Part shown: piece by piece, positions 22,715 to 31,790 of the stretch
Layout of the letters: each line of letters opens with the position of its first letter
Position numbering within the stretch: the first letter of the stretch is position 1
NCBI GenBank assembly: GCA_025800215.1
Contig: JAOXSC010000179.1
Location: 1 to 32,648, forward strand
Reading direction: 5' to 3'
DNA from: Marinibacterium sp.
GTDB lineage: Bacteria; Pseudomonadota; Alphaproteobacteria; Rhodobacterales; Rhodobacteraceae
Length of the DNA stretch: 32,648 nt
Notes under the pieces: generated by a model
Told to the model about the DNA's origin: nothing
The model's database searches: none
Seen by the model: the letters and a program-made list of their open reading frames with translations, nothing else
Made by a program: the position numbers and the translations under genes

Positions 22715-25564
22715 ATGACGTTCGAACCGACCGACTACCTGCCATACGACTTTGCCAACCGCCGCCATATCGGCCCGTCTCCGGCCGAGATGGACGAGAT
22801 GCTGCAGGTGGTCGGCGCGCCCAGCCTTGAGGCGCTGATGGATGAAACGGTGCCCGCCTCGATCCGGCAGGCCGAGCCGCTGGATTTCGGCAAACCGAAA
22901 TCCGAACGCGAACTGCTGTTTCACATGCGCCGGACGGCGGCCAAGAACCGGGTTCTGACCTCGCTGATCGGGCAGGGCTATCACGGCACGGTCACGCCGC
23001 CCGCGATCCAGCGCAACATTCTGGAAAACCCCGCCTGGTACACCGCCTATACCCCCTATCAACCCGAAATCAGCCAGGGCCGGCTTGAGGCGCTGTTGAA
23101 TTTCCAGACCATGGTCAGCGATCTGACCGGGCTTGAGATTGCCAATGCGTCGCTGCTGGACGAAGCGACCGCCTGCGCCGAGGCGATGACCATGGCGCAG
23201 CGGGTGGCCAAATCAAAGGCCAAGGCGTTCTTTGTCGATGAAAACTGCCACCCGCAGAACATCGCGGTGATCCGCACCCGTGCCGCGCCGCTGGGGATCG
23301 AGGTCATCGTGGGCGCGCCCGACGCGCTGGATGCCAGCGCCGTCTTTGGCGCGCTCTTTCAATATCCGGGCACCTATGGCCATCTGCGCGATTTCACCGA
23401 TGAAATCGCCGCCCTGCACGCGGCCAAGGCGATTGGCGTGATCAGCGCCGATCCGCTGTCGCTGACCCTGCTCAAGGAACCGGGCGCCATGGGGGCGGAC
23501 ATCGCCGTGGGCAGCGCGCAGCGCTTTGGCGTGCCGGTGGCCTATGGCGGGCCGCATGCGGCCTACATGGCCACCAAGCAGCAATATGCCCGCGCCATGC
23601 CGGGGCGGCTGGTGGGGGTCAGTGTCGACGCCCATGGCAACCGCGCCTATCGGCTGTCGCTGCAGACGCGCGAACAGCATATCCGGCGCGAAAAGGCGAC
23701 ATCGAATGTCTGTACCGCGCAGGCGCTGCTGGCGGTGATGGCGTCGTTCTATGCGGTGTTTCACGGGCCCGAAGGGCTCAAGGCCATTGCGCAGCGCATC
23801 CACCGCAAGACGGCACGCCTGCGCGAAGGGCTGCTGGATGCGGGGTTTGTCGTGCAGCCTGCGTCGTTCTTTGACACGATCACGGTGGATGTGGGGCCGC
23901 TGCAGGCGGCGGTGATGCAATCGGCGGTGGCGCAGGGTGTCAACCTGCGCAAGGTGGGCGACACGCGGATCGGCATTACCCTTGATGAACGCACCCGCCC
24001 GGCCACGATCGAAGCGGTCTGGCGCGCCTTCGGTATCGACCGCAAGGACAGGGACTACACGCCCCATTACCACGTGCCTGAAAAGCTGGTGCGCGAAACA
24101 TCCTATCTGACCCATCCGATCTTTCACATGAACCGTGCCGAGACCGAGATGATGCGCTATATGCGGCGTCTGGCGGATCGTGATCTGGCGCTGGACCGGG
24201 CGATGATCCCGCTGGGGTCATGCACGATGAAGCTCAATTCCGCGGCCGAGATGATGCCGCTGAGCTGGCGCGAGTTTTCGCTGATCCACCCGTTTGTGCC
24301 CGTCGATCAGGCCGCAGGTTATCACGAGATGATTTCGGACCTGTCGCAAAAACTGTGTGACATCACCGGCTATGCTGCAATTTCGATGCAGCCCAATTCC
24401 GGCGCGCAGGGGGAATATGCGGGGCTGTTGACCATATCGGCCTATCACCGCGCGCGGGGCGAGGGGCATCGCAATGTCTGCCTGATCCCCATGAGCGCCC
24501 ATGGCACCAACCCTGCCAGTGCCCAGATGGTCGGCTGGAAGGTGGTGCCGGTGAAATCGGCCGAAAACGGCGACATCGACCTTGACGATTTCCGCGCCAA
24601 GGCCGCGCAGCACGCCGATGTGCTGGCGGGCTGCATGATCACCTATCCGTCCACCCATGGCGTGTTCGAAGAAACCGTGCGCGAGGTCTGTCAGATCACC
24701 CATGATCACGGCGGGCAGGTCTATATCGACGGGGCCAACATGAACGCCATGGTGGGTCTGGCGCGGCCCGGTGATGTGGGGGGCGATGTCAGCCATCTCA
24801 ATCTGCACAAGACCTTCTGCATTCCCCATGGCGGGGGTGGGCCCGGCATGGGGCCCATCGGGGTCAAGGCGCATCTGGTGCCGCATCTGCCGGGCCATCC
24901 CGAAACCGGCGGGCAGGAAGGGCCGGTGTCGGCCGCACCTTACGGGTCGCCGTCACTGCTGCCGATTTCCTGGGCCTATTGTCTGATGATGGGCGGGGCG
25001 GGGCTGACACAGGCCACGCGGGTTGCGATCCTGAACGCCAACTACATCGCGACGCGGCTGCAGGGGGCGTATGAGGTGCTCTATCGCGGCGGGCAGGGGC
25101 GCGTGGCGCATGAATGCATCATCGACACCCGCCCCTTTGCCGACAGTGCGGGCGTCAGCGTGGATGACATTGCCAAGCGGCTGGTGGATTGCGGGTTCCA
25201 CGCCCCCACCATGAGCTGGCCGGTGGCCGGCACCCTGATGATCGAGCCCACCGAGAGCGAGACCAAGGCCGAGCTGGACCGGTTCTGCGATGCGATGCTG
25301 GCGATCCGGGCCGAGATCCGCGAGATCGAAGAGGGGCGGATGGATGCCGAAAACAACCCGCTGAAGAACGCGCCGCACACGATGGAGGACCTCGTGCGCG
25401 ACTGGGACCGCCCCTATACGCGCGAACAGGCCTGTTTCCCTCCGGGTGCGTTCCGGGTCGACAAGTACTGGCCTCCGGTGAACCGGGTGGACAATGCGTT
25501 TGGCGACCGGCACCTGGTCTGCACCTGCCCGCCGATGGAGGCCTATGCCGACGCCGCCGAATGA
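22715..25564 (+). CDS. gcvP: glycine dehydrogenase (decarboxylating), P protein
   Basis: GcvP is the PLP-dependent subunit that decarboxylates glycine and loads the H protein. The 949-residue chain is the full single-subunit form. The N-terminal half has [53 protein letters not shown] and the glycine-rich region. The C-terminal half has the PLP lysine motif [20 protein letters not shown], with Lys699, and the family ending around [20 protein letters not shown] 22715 follows GGAGGA (22705-22710) and gives the usual N-terminus; a longer open frame upstream crosses gcvH and the poly-C tract and is not real. It ends the riboswitch-controlled operon. Confidence 0.97.
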   Translation: MTFEPTDYLPYDFANRRHIGPSPAEMDEMLQVVGAPSLEALMDETVPASIRQAEPLDFGKPKSERELLFHMRRTAAKNRVLTSLIGQGYHGTVTPPAIQRNILENPAWYTAYTPYQPEISQGRLEALLNFQTMVSDLTGLEIANASLLDEATACAEAMTMAQRVAKSKAKAFFVDENCHPQNIAVIRTRAAPLGIEVIVGAPDALDASAVFGALFQYPGTYGHLRDFTDEIAALHAAKAIGVISADPLSLTLLKEPGAMGADIAVGSAQRFGVPVAYGGPHAAYMATKQQYARAMPGRLVGVSVDAHGNRAYRLSLQTREQHIRREKATSNVCTAQALLAVMASFYAVFHGPEGLKAIAQRIHRKTARLREGLLDAGFVVQPASFFDTITVDVGPLQAAVMQSAVAQGVNLRKVGDTRIGITLDERTRPATIEAVWRAFGIDRKDRDYTPHYHVPEKLVRETSYLTHPIFHMNRAETEMMRYMRRLADRDLALDRAMIPLGSCTMKLNSAAEMMPLSWREFSLIHPFVPVDQAAGYHEMISDLSQKLCDITGYAAISMQPNSGAQGEYAGLLTISAYHRARGEGHRNVCLIPMSAHGTNPASAQMVGWKVVPVKSAENGDIDLDDFRAKAAQHADVLAGCMITYPSTHGVFEETVREVCQITHDHGGQVYIDGANMNAMVGLARPGDVGGDVSHLNLHKTFCIPHGGGGPGMGPIGVKAHLVPHLPGHPETGGQEGPVSAAPYGSPSLLPISWAYCLMMGGAGLTQATRVAILNANYIATRLQGAYEVLYRGGQGRVAHECIIDTRPFADSAGVSVDDIAKRLVDCGFHAPTMSWPVAGTLMIEPTESETKAELDRFCDAMLAIRAEIREIEEGRMDAENNPLKNAPHTMEDLVRDWDRPYTREQACFPPGAFRVDKYWPPVNRVDNAFGDRHLVCTCPPMEAYADAAE

Positions 25565-25599
25565 CGTCTTGGGGCGTGATCGGGCGTTGACCTGGATGT

Positions 25600-25617
25600 G
25601 CCGCGCTGACGCGCGGC
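25600..25617. terminator. hairpin between convergent gcvP and ghrA
   Basis: GCCGCGC-TGAC-GCGCGGC forms a perfect 7-bp stem with a 4-base loop, 35 bases after the gcvP stop, in a 123-bp spacer shared with ghrA. The spacer also holds GGCC-rich inverted words (about 25634-25665). No long T-run follows. Confidence 0.45.
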
Positions 25618-25687
25618 GCGTCTTCTACTCGGGGCCTGGCCTGTGGCCCGTCCCCTCGGGCCGCCTCGGGCGACTGTGGGGGGCTGC

Positions 25688-26623
25688 TCAGTAGCCCTGG
25701 CTGCGATCGACCTCATGCAAGAGGGGGGCGCCCGAGCAGAGCCGGCGGTAGTTTTCGGTGACATCTGCAAGCGCGTCGCCCAGATGCCAGCCCGAGACAT
25801 GCGGGGTCAGTGTGACCTTGGGGTGATCCCAGAGCGGGCTGGCCTGCGGCAGGGGTTCGGTGCGCAGCACGTCCAGCACCGCGTGGCCCGGGCGGTCATG
25901 GTCAAGCGCCGCGATCAGATCGGATTCCACCACCAGGTCGCCCCGCCCGACATTAAGAAACGTCGCCCCCGGTTTCATCTGCGAAAACATCGCCGCATCA
26001 AACAGATCGCGCGTCTGTGCGGTCGATGGTAGGATGGCGGCCACGTGGTCGGCCTGCTGCAGCAGGCGGGTCAGCCCGTCTTCCCCGTGCAGGCAGGTCA
26101 CGCCGGGGATGGCTTTGGCCGAGCGGCTCCAGCCCAGCACGGCAAAGCCCAGGTCGCGGAACATCGCGGCGGTGCGCCCGCCGATATGGCCAAGGCCCAG
26201 GATGCCCACGGTGGTCTGGGGTGTTTCGGCTGGCGCGCGCGGGGCCCAGATGCGCTGGGCCTGATCGCGGCGGTGCTGGTCGACATGGCGCTGGCGGCCC
26301 AGCACATAGGTCAGGATGTATTCCGCGATCTCGCGCGCGGGGGCGTCGGGTTTCAGCCGGGTCACGCGGATATGGGCGGGCAGGTCTGGGTGATCGAGGA
26401 TCGTTTCCACCCCCGCACCCAGTTTCTGCACCAGTTCGAGATTGCCCAGATAGCCCAGCAGATCCCCCTGCATGCGCGACACCGCAATCATGCGGATGTC
26501 ATCGGGGTTGCCCATCTGGGCCGGTGTGCGAATGTCGATCCCTTGGTCGCTGGCGCGCAGGTCGCGGGCCAGCGCGCCATCAGACATCCAGTCCGGTTGC
26601 CCGGTTGCGATCAGCAGTGCCAT
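25688..26623 (-). CDS. ghrA: glyoxylate/hydroxypyruvate reductase A-type dehydrogenase
   Basis: This D-2-hydroxyacid dehydrogenase of GhrA type has 311 residues, close to the 312 of E. coli GhrA. The NAD(P)-binding core is VGILGLGHIGGRTAAMFRDLGF followed by WSRS, where the arginine after the second strand suggests NADPH. Later come LPSTAQTRDLF, NVGRGDLV (catalytic Arg region), LRTEPLPQASPLWDHPKVTLTPHVSG (Glu and His) and the family-like C-terminus VDRSQGY. It would reduce glyoxylate to glycolate or hydroxypyruvate to glycerate. ATG 26623 with GGGGA upstream is chosen over an upstream extension. It is convergent with gcvP and 72 bp downstream of truA. Its substrate ties it to both the purine island (glyoxylate) and glycine metabolism. 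Confidence 0.88.
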   Translation of the reverse strand: MALLIATGQPDWMSDGALARDLRASDQGIDIRTPAQMGNPDDIRMIAVSRMQGDLLGYLGNLELVQKLGAGVETILDHPDLPAHIRVTRLKPDAPAREIAEYILTYVLGRQRHVDQHRRDQAQRIWAPRAPAETPQTTVGILGLGHIGGRTAAMFRDLGFAVLGWSRSAKAIPGVTCLHGEDGLTRLLQQADHVAAILPSTAQTRDLFDAAMFSQMKPGATFLNVGRGDLVVESDLIAALDHDRPGHAVLDVLRTEPLPQASPLWDHPKVTLTPHVSGWHLGDALADVTENYRRLCSGAPLLHEVDRSQGY

Positions 26624-26695
26624 GATTGTTCCCCACGTCCTGTGTGCGGACAGAGTGCCGCGCAAGCGGCCTTGGGGGAAGTCAGAAAAACCTGA

Positions 26696-27466
26696 TCAGA
26701 TCGGGAATGGGGCGTCGGGATATTCAACGCCCGAGAGGTAAAGCCCCTGCGGCGGGCAGACCGGGCCGCAGGCCGCGCGGTCGCGTGCGGTCAGGGCGCG
26801 GGTCACGTCATCGGGGCTCCAGGCGCCCGCGCCGACGCGTTCAAGTGTGCCCACAAAGCTGCGCACCTGATTGTGCAGAAAGGACCGTGCCCGCAGGGCA
26901 AAGCGGATTTCGGGCCCCGACGGCCCGTCGATCCGCGTGACGGTAAAGGCATCCAGCGTCTTGACCGGGCTGGCCGCCTGACAGATCGACGACCGGAAGG
27001 TGGTGAAATCATGGCGCCCGATCAGGCGCTCGGCCCCGTCCTGCATGGCACCGGCATCAAGGTCATGACCGATCTGCCAGACCAGCCCGGCATCATGGGT
27101 GGCAGGCGCGCGCCGCATCAGCAGGCGAAAGACATAGCGCCGCTCGACCGCGGAAAACCGCGCATGCCAGTCGTCATCCACCCGCGCGCAGGCCACAATC
27201 GCCACCGGTTCGGGCTTGAGGTGATGGTTCAGCGCTCCGGCCAGGCGAAAGGGATCCCAATCCTTGTCCATGTCGCAATGGGCGACCTGACCGGTGGCAT
27301 GCACGCCTGCATCGGTGCGTCCGGCGGCGGCGATGGTGTGGGCGCGCGGTTCCAGCCGCGCCAGCGCGGCTTCGATCCGACCCTGGACCGATGGCTGGTC
27401 CTTTTGCCGTTGCCAGCCCGCAAAGGGGGCTCCGTGATATTCGACTTTGAGCGCGTATCTGGGCAT
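26696..27466 (-). CDS. truA: tRNA pseudouridine(38-40) synthase TruA
   Basis: TruA isomerises uridines 38-40 in the anticodon arm of tRNAs. The 256-residue protein has [12 protein letters not shown], the catalytic [10 protein letters not shown] with Asp52, [19 protein letters not shown] and the [17 protein letters not shown] motif of the family. ATG 27466 gives the standard [12 protein letters not shown] start. It is divergent from ycjX. A short GCCGC-TTGC-GCGGC hairpin lies between it and ghrA, which may be read through. Confidence 0.97.
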   Translation of the reverse strand: MPRYALKVEYHGAPFAGWQRQKDQPSVQGRIEAALARLEPRAHTIAAAGRTDAGVHATGQVAHCDMDKDWDPFRLAGALNHHLKPEPVAIVACARVDDDWHARFSAVERRYVFRLLMRRAPATHDAGLVWQIGHDLDAGAMQDGAERLIGRHDFTTFRSSICQAASPVKTLDAFTVTRIDGPSGPEIRFALRARSFLHNQVRSFVGTLERVGAGAWSPDDVTRALTARDRAACGPVCPPQGLYLSGVEYPDAPFPI

Positions 27467-27555
27467 GCGCCTGCCCCTAGCGCGATGCACGCGCCGGGAC
27501 AAGGGGTGCGGAGGGGGGCCGCAAAGGGCGCAAAGGGCGTGCGGGGCCGGTGCTC

Positions 27556-27564
27556 TGGTATGAT
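27556..27564 (+). promoter_or_regulatory. extended -10 promoter element for ycjX
   Basis: TGG-TATGAT (27556-27564) fits an extended -10 box (TGn before a TATAAT-like hexamer), about 50 bases before the proposed ycjX start. The -35 is not obvious. A tandem GCAAAGGGC pair lies at 27521-27538. If correct, it excludes an upstream GTG at 27550 as the start. Confidence 0.4.
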
Positions 27565-27615
27565 CGGGCCCGCGCGCCTATCTTGGCCGGGAACAGGCAA
27601 GGCAAGGACAGGCAT

Positions 27616-29031
27616 TTGGTCATCTCCAGTTTGGCCGACAGCATGCTGCGCGGCGTCGAAGGCGCGCGCGACACGGTGTCAGAGGCGTTTTTCGAACCGG
27701 TGATTCGGCTGGGCGTGACCGGGCTGGCACGGGCGGGCAAGACGGTGTTCATCACCGCGCTGGTTGCCAATCTGCTGAACCGGGGGCGCTTTTCGGGCCT
27801 GCTGGCGGTGCAGGATGGGCGGTTGCGCAGCGCGTTCCTGCAGCCGCAGCCCGATGACACGGTGCCGCGCTTTGACTTTGAAACCCATCTGGGGGCGCTG
27901 ACGGCGCGCGATCCGCGCTGGCCCGACAGCACGCGTGCGATCAGCGAATTGCGCCTGTCGCTGCGGGTGGCGCCCAATGGGATGCTGGCCGGGCTGCAGG
28001 GGCCTCGGGTGGTGCATCTTGATATCGTCGATTACCCCGGTGAATGGCTGCTTGATCTGGCGCTGCTGGACAAAAGCTATGCCCAATGGAGCCGCGAAAC
28101 GCTGGACCGCATCGCCACCCGCAGCGCCGCGCAACCCTATCTGCAGGCGCTGTCGGGGGTGGACGGGGACGTCCCCCTGGACGAGCCGCAGGCGCAGGCG
28201 CTGGCCCGCGCCTTTACCGGCTATCTGCATGCGGCCCGCGATCAGGGGTTTTCCGATTGCACGCCAGGGCGGTTCCTGCTGCCCGGCGCGCTCGAAGGAT
28301 CACCCGCGCTGACCTTTGCGCCGCTGCCCGAGCCCGGCGCGGGCAGGCGCCAGTCGCTGGGGCGTGCGTTCGAGCGGCGGTTCGAGGCCTATAAATCCCA
28401 GGTGGTGCGGCCGTTCTTTCGCGATCATTTCTCGCGCATCGACCGGCAGGTGGTTCTGGTGGATGCGCTTGGCGCGATCCATGCCGGTCCGCGCGCGGTC
28501 GAAGACATGCGCCGCGCCATGGCCGAGATCCTGGGCGCCTTTCGCCCCGGTCGCAACGCATGGCTGACATCTTTGCTGATGGGGCGGCGGGTCGAACGGA
28601 TCCTGTTTGCCGCAACCAAGGCCGATCACCTGCACCACCAGCAGCACGCTCGCCTGACCGCGATCATGGAGGCGCTGACCCGCGATGCCCGCGACCGCGC
28701 CGACTTTGCCGGGGCAAAAACGGCCGCCATGTCCATCGCGTCGCTGCGCACCACCACCGAAGAGCTGCGCGCCCATGGCGGGCGTGATCTTCCTTGTGTG
28801 CGGGGGCGGTTGCTATCCAGCGGCAAGGCGGCGGCGTTCTATCCCGGCGAGCTGCCCGAAGATCCCGCGCATCTGCTGGGGCCTGCGCGAGACGGGGCCG
28901 ATGGGTGGCTGGACGATCAGTATCAGATCATGCGCTTTGCGCCTCAGTCCCTGACGCTGGCCCCCGGCGACGGGCCACCGCATATCCGGCTGGACCGGGC
29001 GGCCGAATTTCTGATCGGGGACCGGCTGTGA
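27616..29031 (+). CDS. ycjX: YcjX-family P-loop NTPase
   Basis: This 471-residue protein belongs to the YcjX family of stress-linked P-loop GTPase/ATPases of uncertain role. It has a Walker A GLARAGKT (residues 36-43, inside RLGVTGLARAGKTVFITAL) and a Walker-B-like VVHLDIVDYPGEWLLDL. The conserved RPFFRDHFSRIDRQVVLVDAL and FAATKADHLHHQQH, with an NKxD-like TKAD, support guanine-nucleotide binding. The start is probably TTG 27616, preceded by AAGGA 7 bases upstream; the first ATG would be 27643 and would drop part of the N-terminal helix. It overlaps the GNAT gene by 4 bp (GTGA). The ycjF-like gene follows, so this is the classical ycjX-ycjF pair with an acetyltransferase inserted. Confidence 0.92.
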   Translation: MVISSLADSMLRGVEGARDTVSEAFFEPVIRLGVTGLARAGKTVFITALVANLLNRGRFSGLLAVQDGRLRSAFLQPQPDDTVPRFDFETHLGALTARDPRWPDSTRAISELRLSLRVAPNGMLAGLQGPRVVHLDIVDYPGEWLLDLALLDKSYAQWSRETLDRIATRSAAQPYLQALSGVDGDVPLDEPQAQALARAFTGYLHAARDQGFSDCTPGRFLLPGALEGSPALTFAPLPEPGAGRRQSLGRAFERRFEAYKSQVVRPFFRDHFSRIDRQVVLVDALGAIHAGPRAVEDMRRAMAEILGAFRPGRNAWLTSLLMGRRVERILFAATKADHLHHQQHARLTAIMEALTRDARDRADFAGAKTAAMSIASLRTTTEELRAHGGRDLPCVRGRLLSSGKAAAFYPGELPEDPAHLLGPARDGADGWLDDQYQIMRFAPQSLTLAPGDGPPHIRLDRAAEFLIGDRL

Positions 29032-29473
29032 CGCTTTGGATCCGGCCCGCCGCGCCGCTGGATGCGGGGCAGATGGGGGCGATCCTGCAGGGGTTTCTGG
29101 ATGCCACGCCCTGGATCCCCAACCTGCACAGCGCGGCGGAAACCATCGGCTTTTGCGGCACGATGATTGACCGAGGCTGGGTGCGGGTGGCCGGGCACGG
29201 GGCACGGGTGGATGCGTTTCTGGCCCGCGACGGGGCCGAGATCTGCGCGCTTTATGTGGCGGAACCCGCGCGGGGCATCGGCCTTGGCCGGGCGCTGCTG
29301 GACGACGCCAAGGCTACCACCCCCGGCTCGAGCTGTGGTGTTTTCAGGCCAATGTGGGCGCGCGGCGGTTCTATGAACGCCAGGGCTTTGCCGAAGAGCG
29401 GCGCACCGACGGGGCAGGCAATGACGAAGGCCTGCCCGATATCCTCTATGCCTGGACGCGAAAGGACATGTGA
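29028..29473 (+). pseudogene. GNAT-family N-acetyltransferase, frameshifted in a C run
   Basis: From a GTG at 29028 overlapping the ycjX stop, frame 1 reads an N-terminal GNAT half: LWIRPAAPLDAGQMGAIL, then ICALYVAEPARGIGLGRALLDDAK with the R-G-x-G-x-G/A acetyl-CoA loop. After about 29320 the sense frame shifts. The expected C-terminal half, LELWCFQANVGARRFYERQGF followed by TDG and PDILYAW, continues in another frame to a TGA at 29471-29473 that couples to the next ATG. Restoring one base in the five-C run (29320-29324) gives an intact ~148-residue protein. Unrepaired, frame 1 would run on to 29504 with a nonsense tail. This is either a real recent mutation, programmed slippage, or a sequencing error in a homopolymer. 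The target substrate is unknown. Confidence 0.82.
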
Positions 29474-30486
29474 TGACCAATGGTCCCGTTCTGATCGACC
29501 TTGAACATGACAAGACCGCCCCATCGGTCAGCGACGCGCCGCCCGTGCCCGACATGCAGGACCCGGCGCCGCAGGGGCAGGCGATGCAGGCGGCGCTGCG
29601 GGTGGCGGGGCGTCCGCGATCGCGCCTGTCGCGCTGGTTCTGGGGGCTGTCGGGGGCATTGCTCGGGGCGGTGCTGTCGCTGGCGGCCTGGGATTTTGCC
29701 ATGTCCCTGATCGCGCGCGTGCCGGTTCTGGGCTGGGCGGTGACCGGGCTGATCGGGGCGTTGGTGCTGGTGTTGCTGGCCATATCGGTGCGCGAACTGG
29801 CGGGGCTGGCGCGGCTGGGGCGGATCGACGGGCTGCGCCGGCGGGCCGAACGGGCGCGCGCGGATCAGGATCTGGAGGCGGCCCGCGCGGTCAGCCGCGA
29901 TGTGCTGCGCCTTTATGCGGGGCGGCCGGACACGGCCTGGGCCCGCGACCGTCTGGGCGCGCGCCAGGGCGACATGTTTGACGCCGATGCGCAGCTGGAT
30001 CTGACCGAGCACGAGCTGCTGGCCCCGCTTGACGCGGCCGCACAGCGCGAGGTCGAAAGCGCCGCCCGCCAGGTCGCCACCGTCACAGCCCTGGTGCCGC
30101 TGGCGCTGGCGGATGTGGCCACGGCGCTGGCCGCGAACCTGCGGATGATCCGCGCGGTGGCCGAGATCTATGGCGGGCGATCGGGAACGCTGGGGGGGTG
30201 GCGGCTGACCCGGACGGTCTTTGCCCATCTGGTGGCGACCGGTGCGATGGCGGCAGCAGATGACCTTGTCGAGCCGCTTTTGGGCGGGTCGATCCTGTCG
30301 AAATTGTCGCGCCGCTTTGGCGAAGGGCTGGTGAACGGCGCATTGACCGCAAGGGTGGGCGTGGCCGCGATGGAGGTCTGCCGCCCGCTGCCCTTTTTCG
30401 AACGGCACCAGCCATCGGCGCGCAGCATCGTGAAACGCGCATTGACGGGCCTGTTTGCGCGCGGCGATGGGGTGAAATTTGACTGA
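29473..30486 (+). CDS. YcjF/TIGR01620-family membrane protein (DUF697)
   Basis: This 337-residue inner-membrane protein has two adjacent helices (about 56-78 and 84-108: WGLSGALLGAVLSLAAWDF and GWAVTGLIGALVLVLLA) after a Pro-rich cytoplasmic N-terminus. A charged helical region follows, then the DUF697 part with ATVTALVPLALADVATALAANLRMIRAVAEIYGGRSG and VATGAMAAADDLVEPLLGG. It is the usual neighbour of YcjX, and the two are thought to act together in envelope stress. ATG 29473 overlaps the preceding TGA by one base; a GTG at 29470 is possible. Its last codons and stop lie inside a 10-bp inverted repeat. Confidence 0.9.
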   Translation: MTNGPVLIDLEHDKTAPSVSDAPPVPDMQDPAPQGQAMQAALRVAGRPRSRLSRWFWGLSGALLGAVLSLAAWDFAMSLIARVPVLGWAVTGLIGALVLVLLAISVRELAGLARLGRIDGLRRRAERARADQDLEAARAVSRDVLRLYAGRPDTAWARDRLGARQGDMFDADAQLDLTEHELLAPLDAAAQREVESAARQVATVTALVPLALADVATALAANLRMIRAVAEIYGGRSGTLGGWRLTRTVFAHLVATGAMAAADDLVEPLLGGSILSKLSRRFGEGLVNGALTARVGVAAMEVCRPLPFFERHQPSARSIVKRALTGLFARGDGVKFD

Positions 30487-30520
30487 TTTTATCGGAAATC
30501 AAAAGTCGACAAAATCAGTC
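30481..30520. repeat. 10-bp perfect inverted repeat after the ycjF-like stop, with a nested palindrome
   Basis: GACTGATTTT (30481-30490) and AAAATCAGTC (30511-30520) are perfect inverted copies with a 20-base spacer. Nested in it, TGATTT-N6-AAATCA (30484-30501) is a second perfect palindrome sharing the left arm, so two alternative pairings exist. The stop codon TGA (30484-30486) is part of both. The element is AT-rich, unlike the surrounding DNA. It could be a weak terminator or an operator (for example of an iron-responsive regulator) for the metal-transporter gene; neither is proven. Confidence 0.6.
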
Positions 30521-30956
30521 AACTAATTGAAAAATAAAGAAAAATACTTGCGCATAGCATCGGGGTATCCTATCTGGGTCTCAACAGGATGAAACGCAGC
30601 CAGACGCCACGCATCATCCCAAGGAATGTGCAAGCAAGGACGCAACCCAGCCAGCCCCGTGCCAGCAAGGTAGCCACCAAGCCAATCCTGATCCCTCTCG
30701 TTCGATTGACCCGGCCGCCAGCATCACGCCAGCCACCTGAGCCAATCCCAAGATCCCGCAAGCAAGGTCGCCACTCCGCCAGCCACTGGCCAGCACGGTT
30801 GCCACCCAGCACGCCATCCGCCCGATCCGCCGGGCCGTCAGCATCCTGCCAGCCACCCAGCCCCCGATCGGCGCTGCATCGGCGTCCAGCCTGTTCCTGA
30901 CAGGCCCGACTGCCGATAGAGTTCATCCTGCAAGCCACGACCTGATCGGAGCCAGC
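30487..30956. other. 470-bp gene-free stretch before the VIT gene
   Basis: No convincing gene is seen here. The first 75 bases are strongly AT-rich (the inverted repeat, then TTGAAAAATAAAGAAAAATAC) and end in TTGCGC, 17 bases, TATCTG (about 30549-30577), a possible promoter. From about 30600 the sequence becomes C/A-rich with recurring CCAGCC, GCAAGG and GCCACC words and an imperfect ~125-bp duplication. Minus-strand frames across it are hydrophobic and Trp-rich but have no ribosome site or family resemblance. Confidence 0.6.
30603..30858. repeat. imperfect ~125-bp direct duplication in the intergenic region
   Basis: Copy A (about 30603-30737) and copy B (about 30731-30858) align in order. 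GCAAGCAAGG occurs at 30630 and 30758, GCCAGCAAGG/GCCAGCACGG at 30661 and 30789 (both 128 bp apart), and GCATC-x-x-GCCAGCCACC at 30721 and 30842 (121 bp apart, implying a 7-bp indel). The word GCCAGCCACC ends copy A and begins copy B, and a third partial start follows near 30850. Confidence 0.7.
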
Positions 30957-31667
30957 ATGGAAGAGCATTCCCATTCCCCCCGCGACATTGCCGCGCGCAT
31001 CCGTGCGCCCAAAGGTCATGGCGTTCTGCGCGATGCGGTCTTCGGCGCCATCGACGGAGGCGTGACCACCTTTGCCATCGTGGCAGCCGTGGGTGGCACG
31101 GGGCTGTCTCCGCTGATCATTGTCGGGCTGGGCCTTGCCAATGTGCTGGCCGACGGCTTTTCCATGGCGGCCGGGAACTATTCCGGCGCCAAGGCCGAAC
31201 GGGACAATGTCAGCCGCCTGCGCGCCATCGAAGAGCGCCATATCGACCTCTACCCTGATGGAGAGCGGCTCGAACTGCGCGAGATCCTGGCGCAAAAGGG
31301 TCTGTCGGGCCGCGTCCTGGACGAGGCCACCGTCGCGATTTCGGCGGATCGCGAGCGCTGGATTGATGCCATGCTCGAAGGCGAATACGGGCTGGGGGGC
31401 GCCGACGCGCACCCGCTGCGCGCCGCGCTGGCGACGTTCCTGTCCTTTCTCGGGGCCGGGATGGTGCCGCTGCTGCCGTTTCTCATGGGGGTGCCACAGG
31501 CGTTTGCGGTGTCCACCTGCCTGACGCTTGCGGTGTTCTTCGTCATTGGTGCGATCAAAAGCCGCTGGTCGCTGTCGCCCTGGTGGACATCGGGGATCGA
31601 AACGCTGGCCATTGGCGGGGTGGCGGCCCTGATCGCCTATGGGGTGGGGCGCGCGTTTCATCTGTGA
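30957..31667 (+). CDS. VIT1/CCC1-family iron/manganese transporter
   Basis: This 236-residue inner-membrane protein of the vacuolar iron transporter family moves Fe(II) or Mn(II) out of the cytoplasm. The first two helices carry the family hallmark LRDAVFGAIDGGVTTFAIVAAVGG and GLGLANVLADGFSMAAGNYSGAKAE, with conserved Asp and Met residues. A charged cytoplasmic loop rich in Glu and His (EERHIDLYPDGERLELREIL) is the expected metal-binding region. Three more helices follow (about 150-236). An N-terminal HSHS is present. ATG 30957 has only a weak ribosome site (CGGAG). The upstream palindrome and duplication may control it. It stands alone between the ycj operon and ileS. Confidence 0.92.
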   Translation: MEEHSHSPRDIAARIRAPKGHGVLRDAVFGAIDGGVTTFAIVAAVGGTGLSPLIIVGLGLANVLADGFSMAAGNYSGAKAERDNVSRLRAIEERHIDLYPDGERLELREILAQKGLSGRVLDEATVAISADRERWIDAMLEGEYGLGGADAHPLRAALATFLSFLGAGMVPLLPFLMGVPQAFAVSTCLTLAVFFVIGAIKSRWSLSPWWTSGIETLAIGGVAALIAYGVGRAFHL

Positions 31668-31760
31668 CGGCGGCCGTCGCAGCATCTGGACGCCGCCCGC
31701 ACGCCTGCCTATAAGGCGGGACATGACGCGGACCATGGTCATTATTATTCGAATTATATC

Positions 31761-31790
31761 CCCGGCGCTCTGACCACCTGAGACGCCGGG
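31761..31790 (+). promoter_or_regulatory. stem-loop in the ileS leader region
   Basis: CCCGGCG at 31761 pairs with CGCCGGG ending at 31790, with CTC/GAG extending the stem past one bulged base and a 9-base loop. It follows an AT-rich stretch (ATTATTATTCGAATTATAT, from 31741) that may hold the promoter, and a GACCATGGTC palindrome (31732-31741). There is no T-run after it and no T-box features, so it is unlikely to be a T-box; a leader hairpin is the modest interpretation. Confidence 0.4.
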
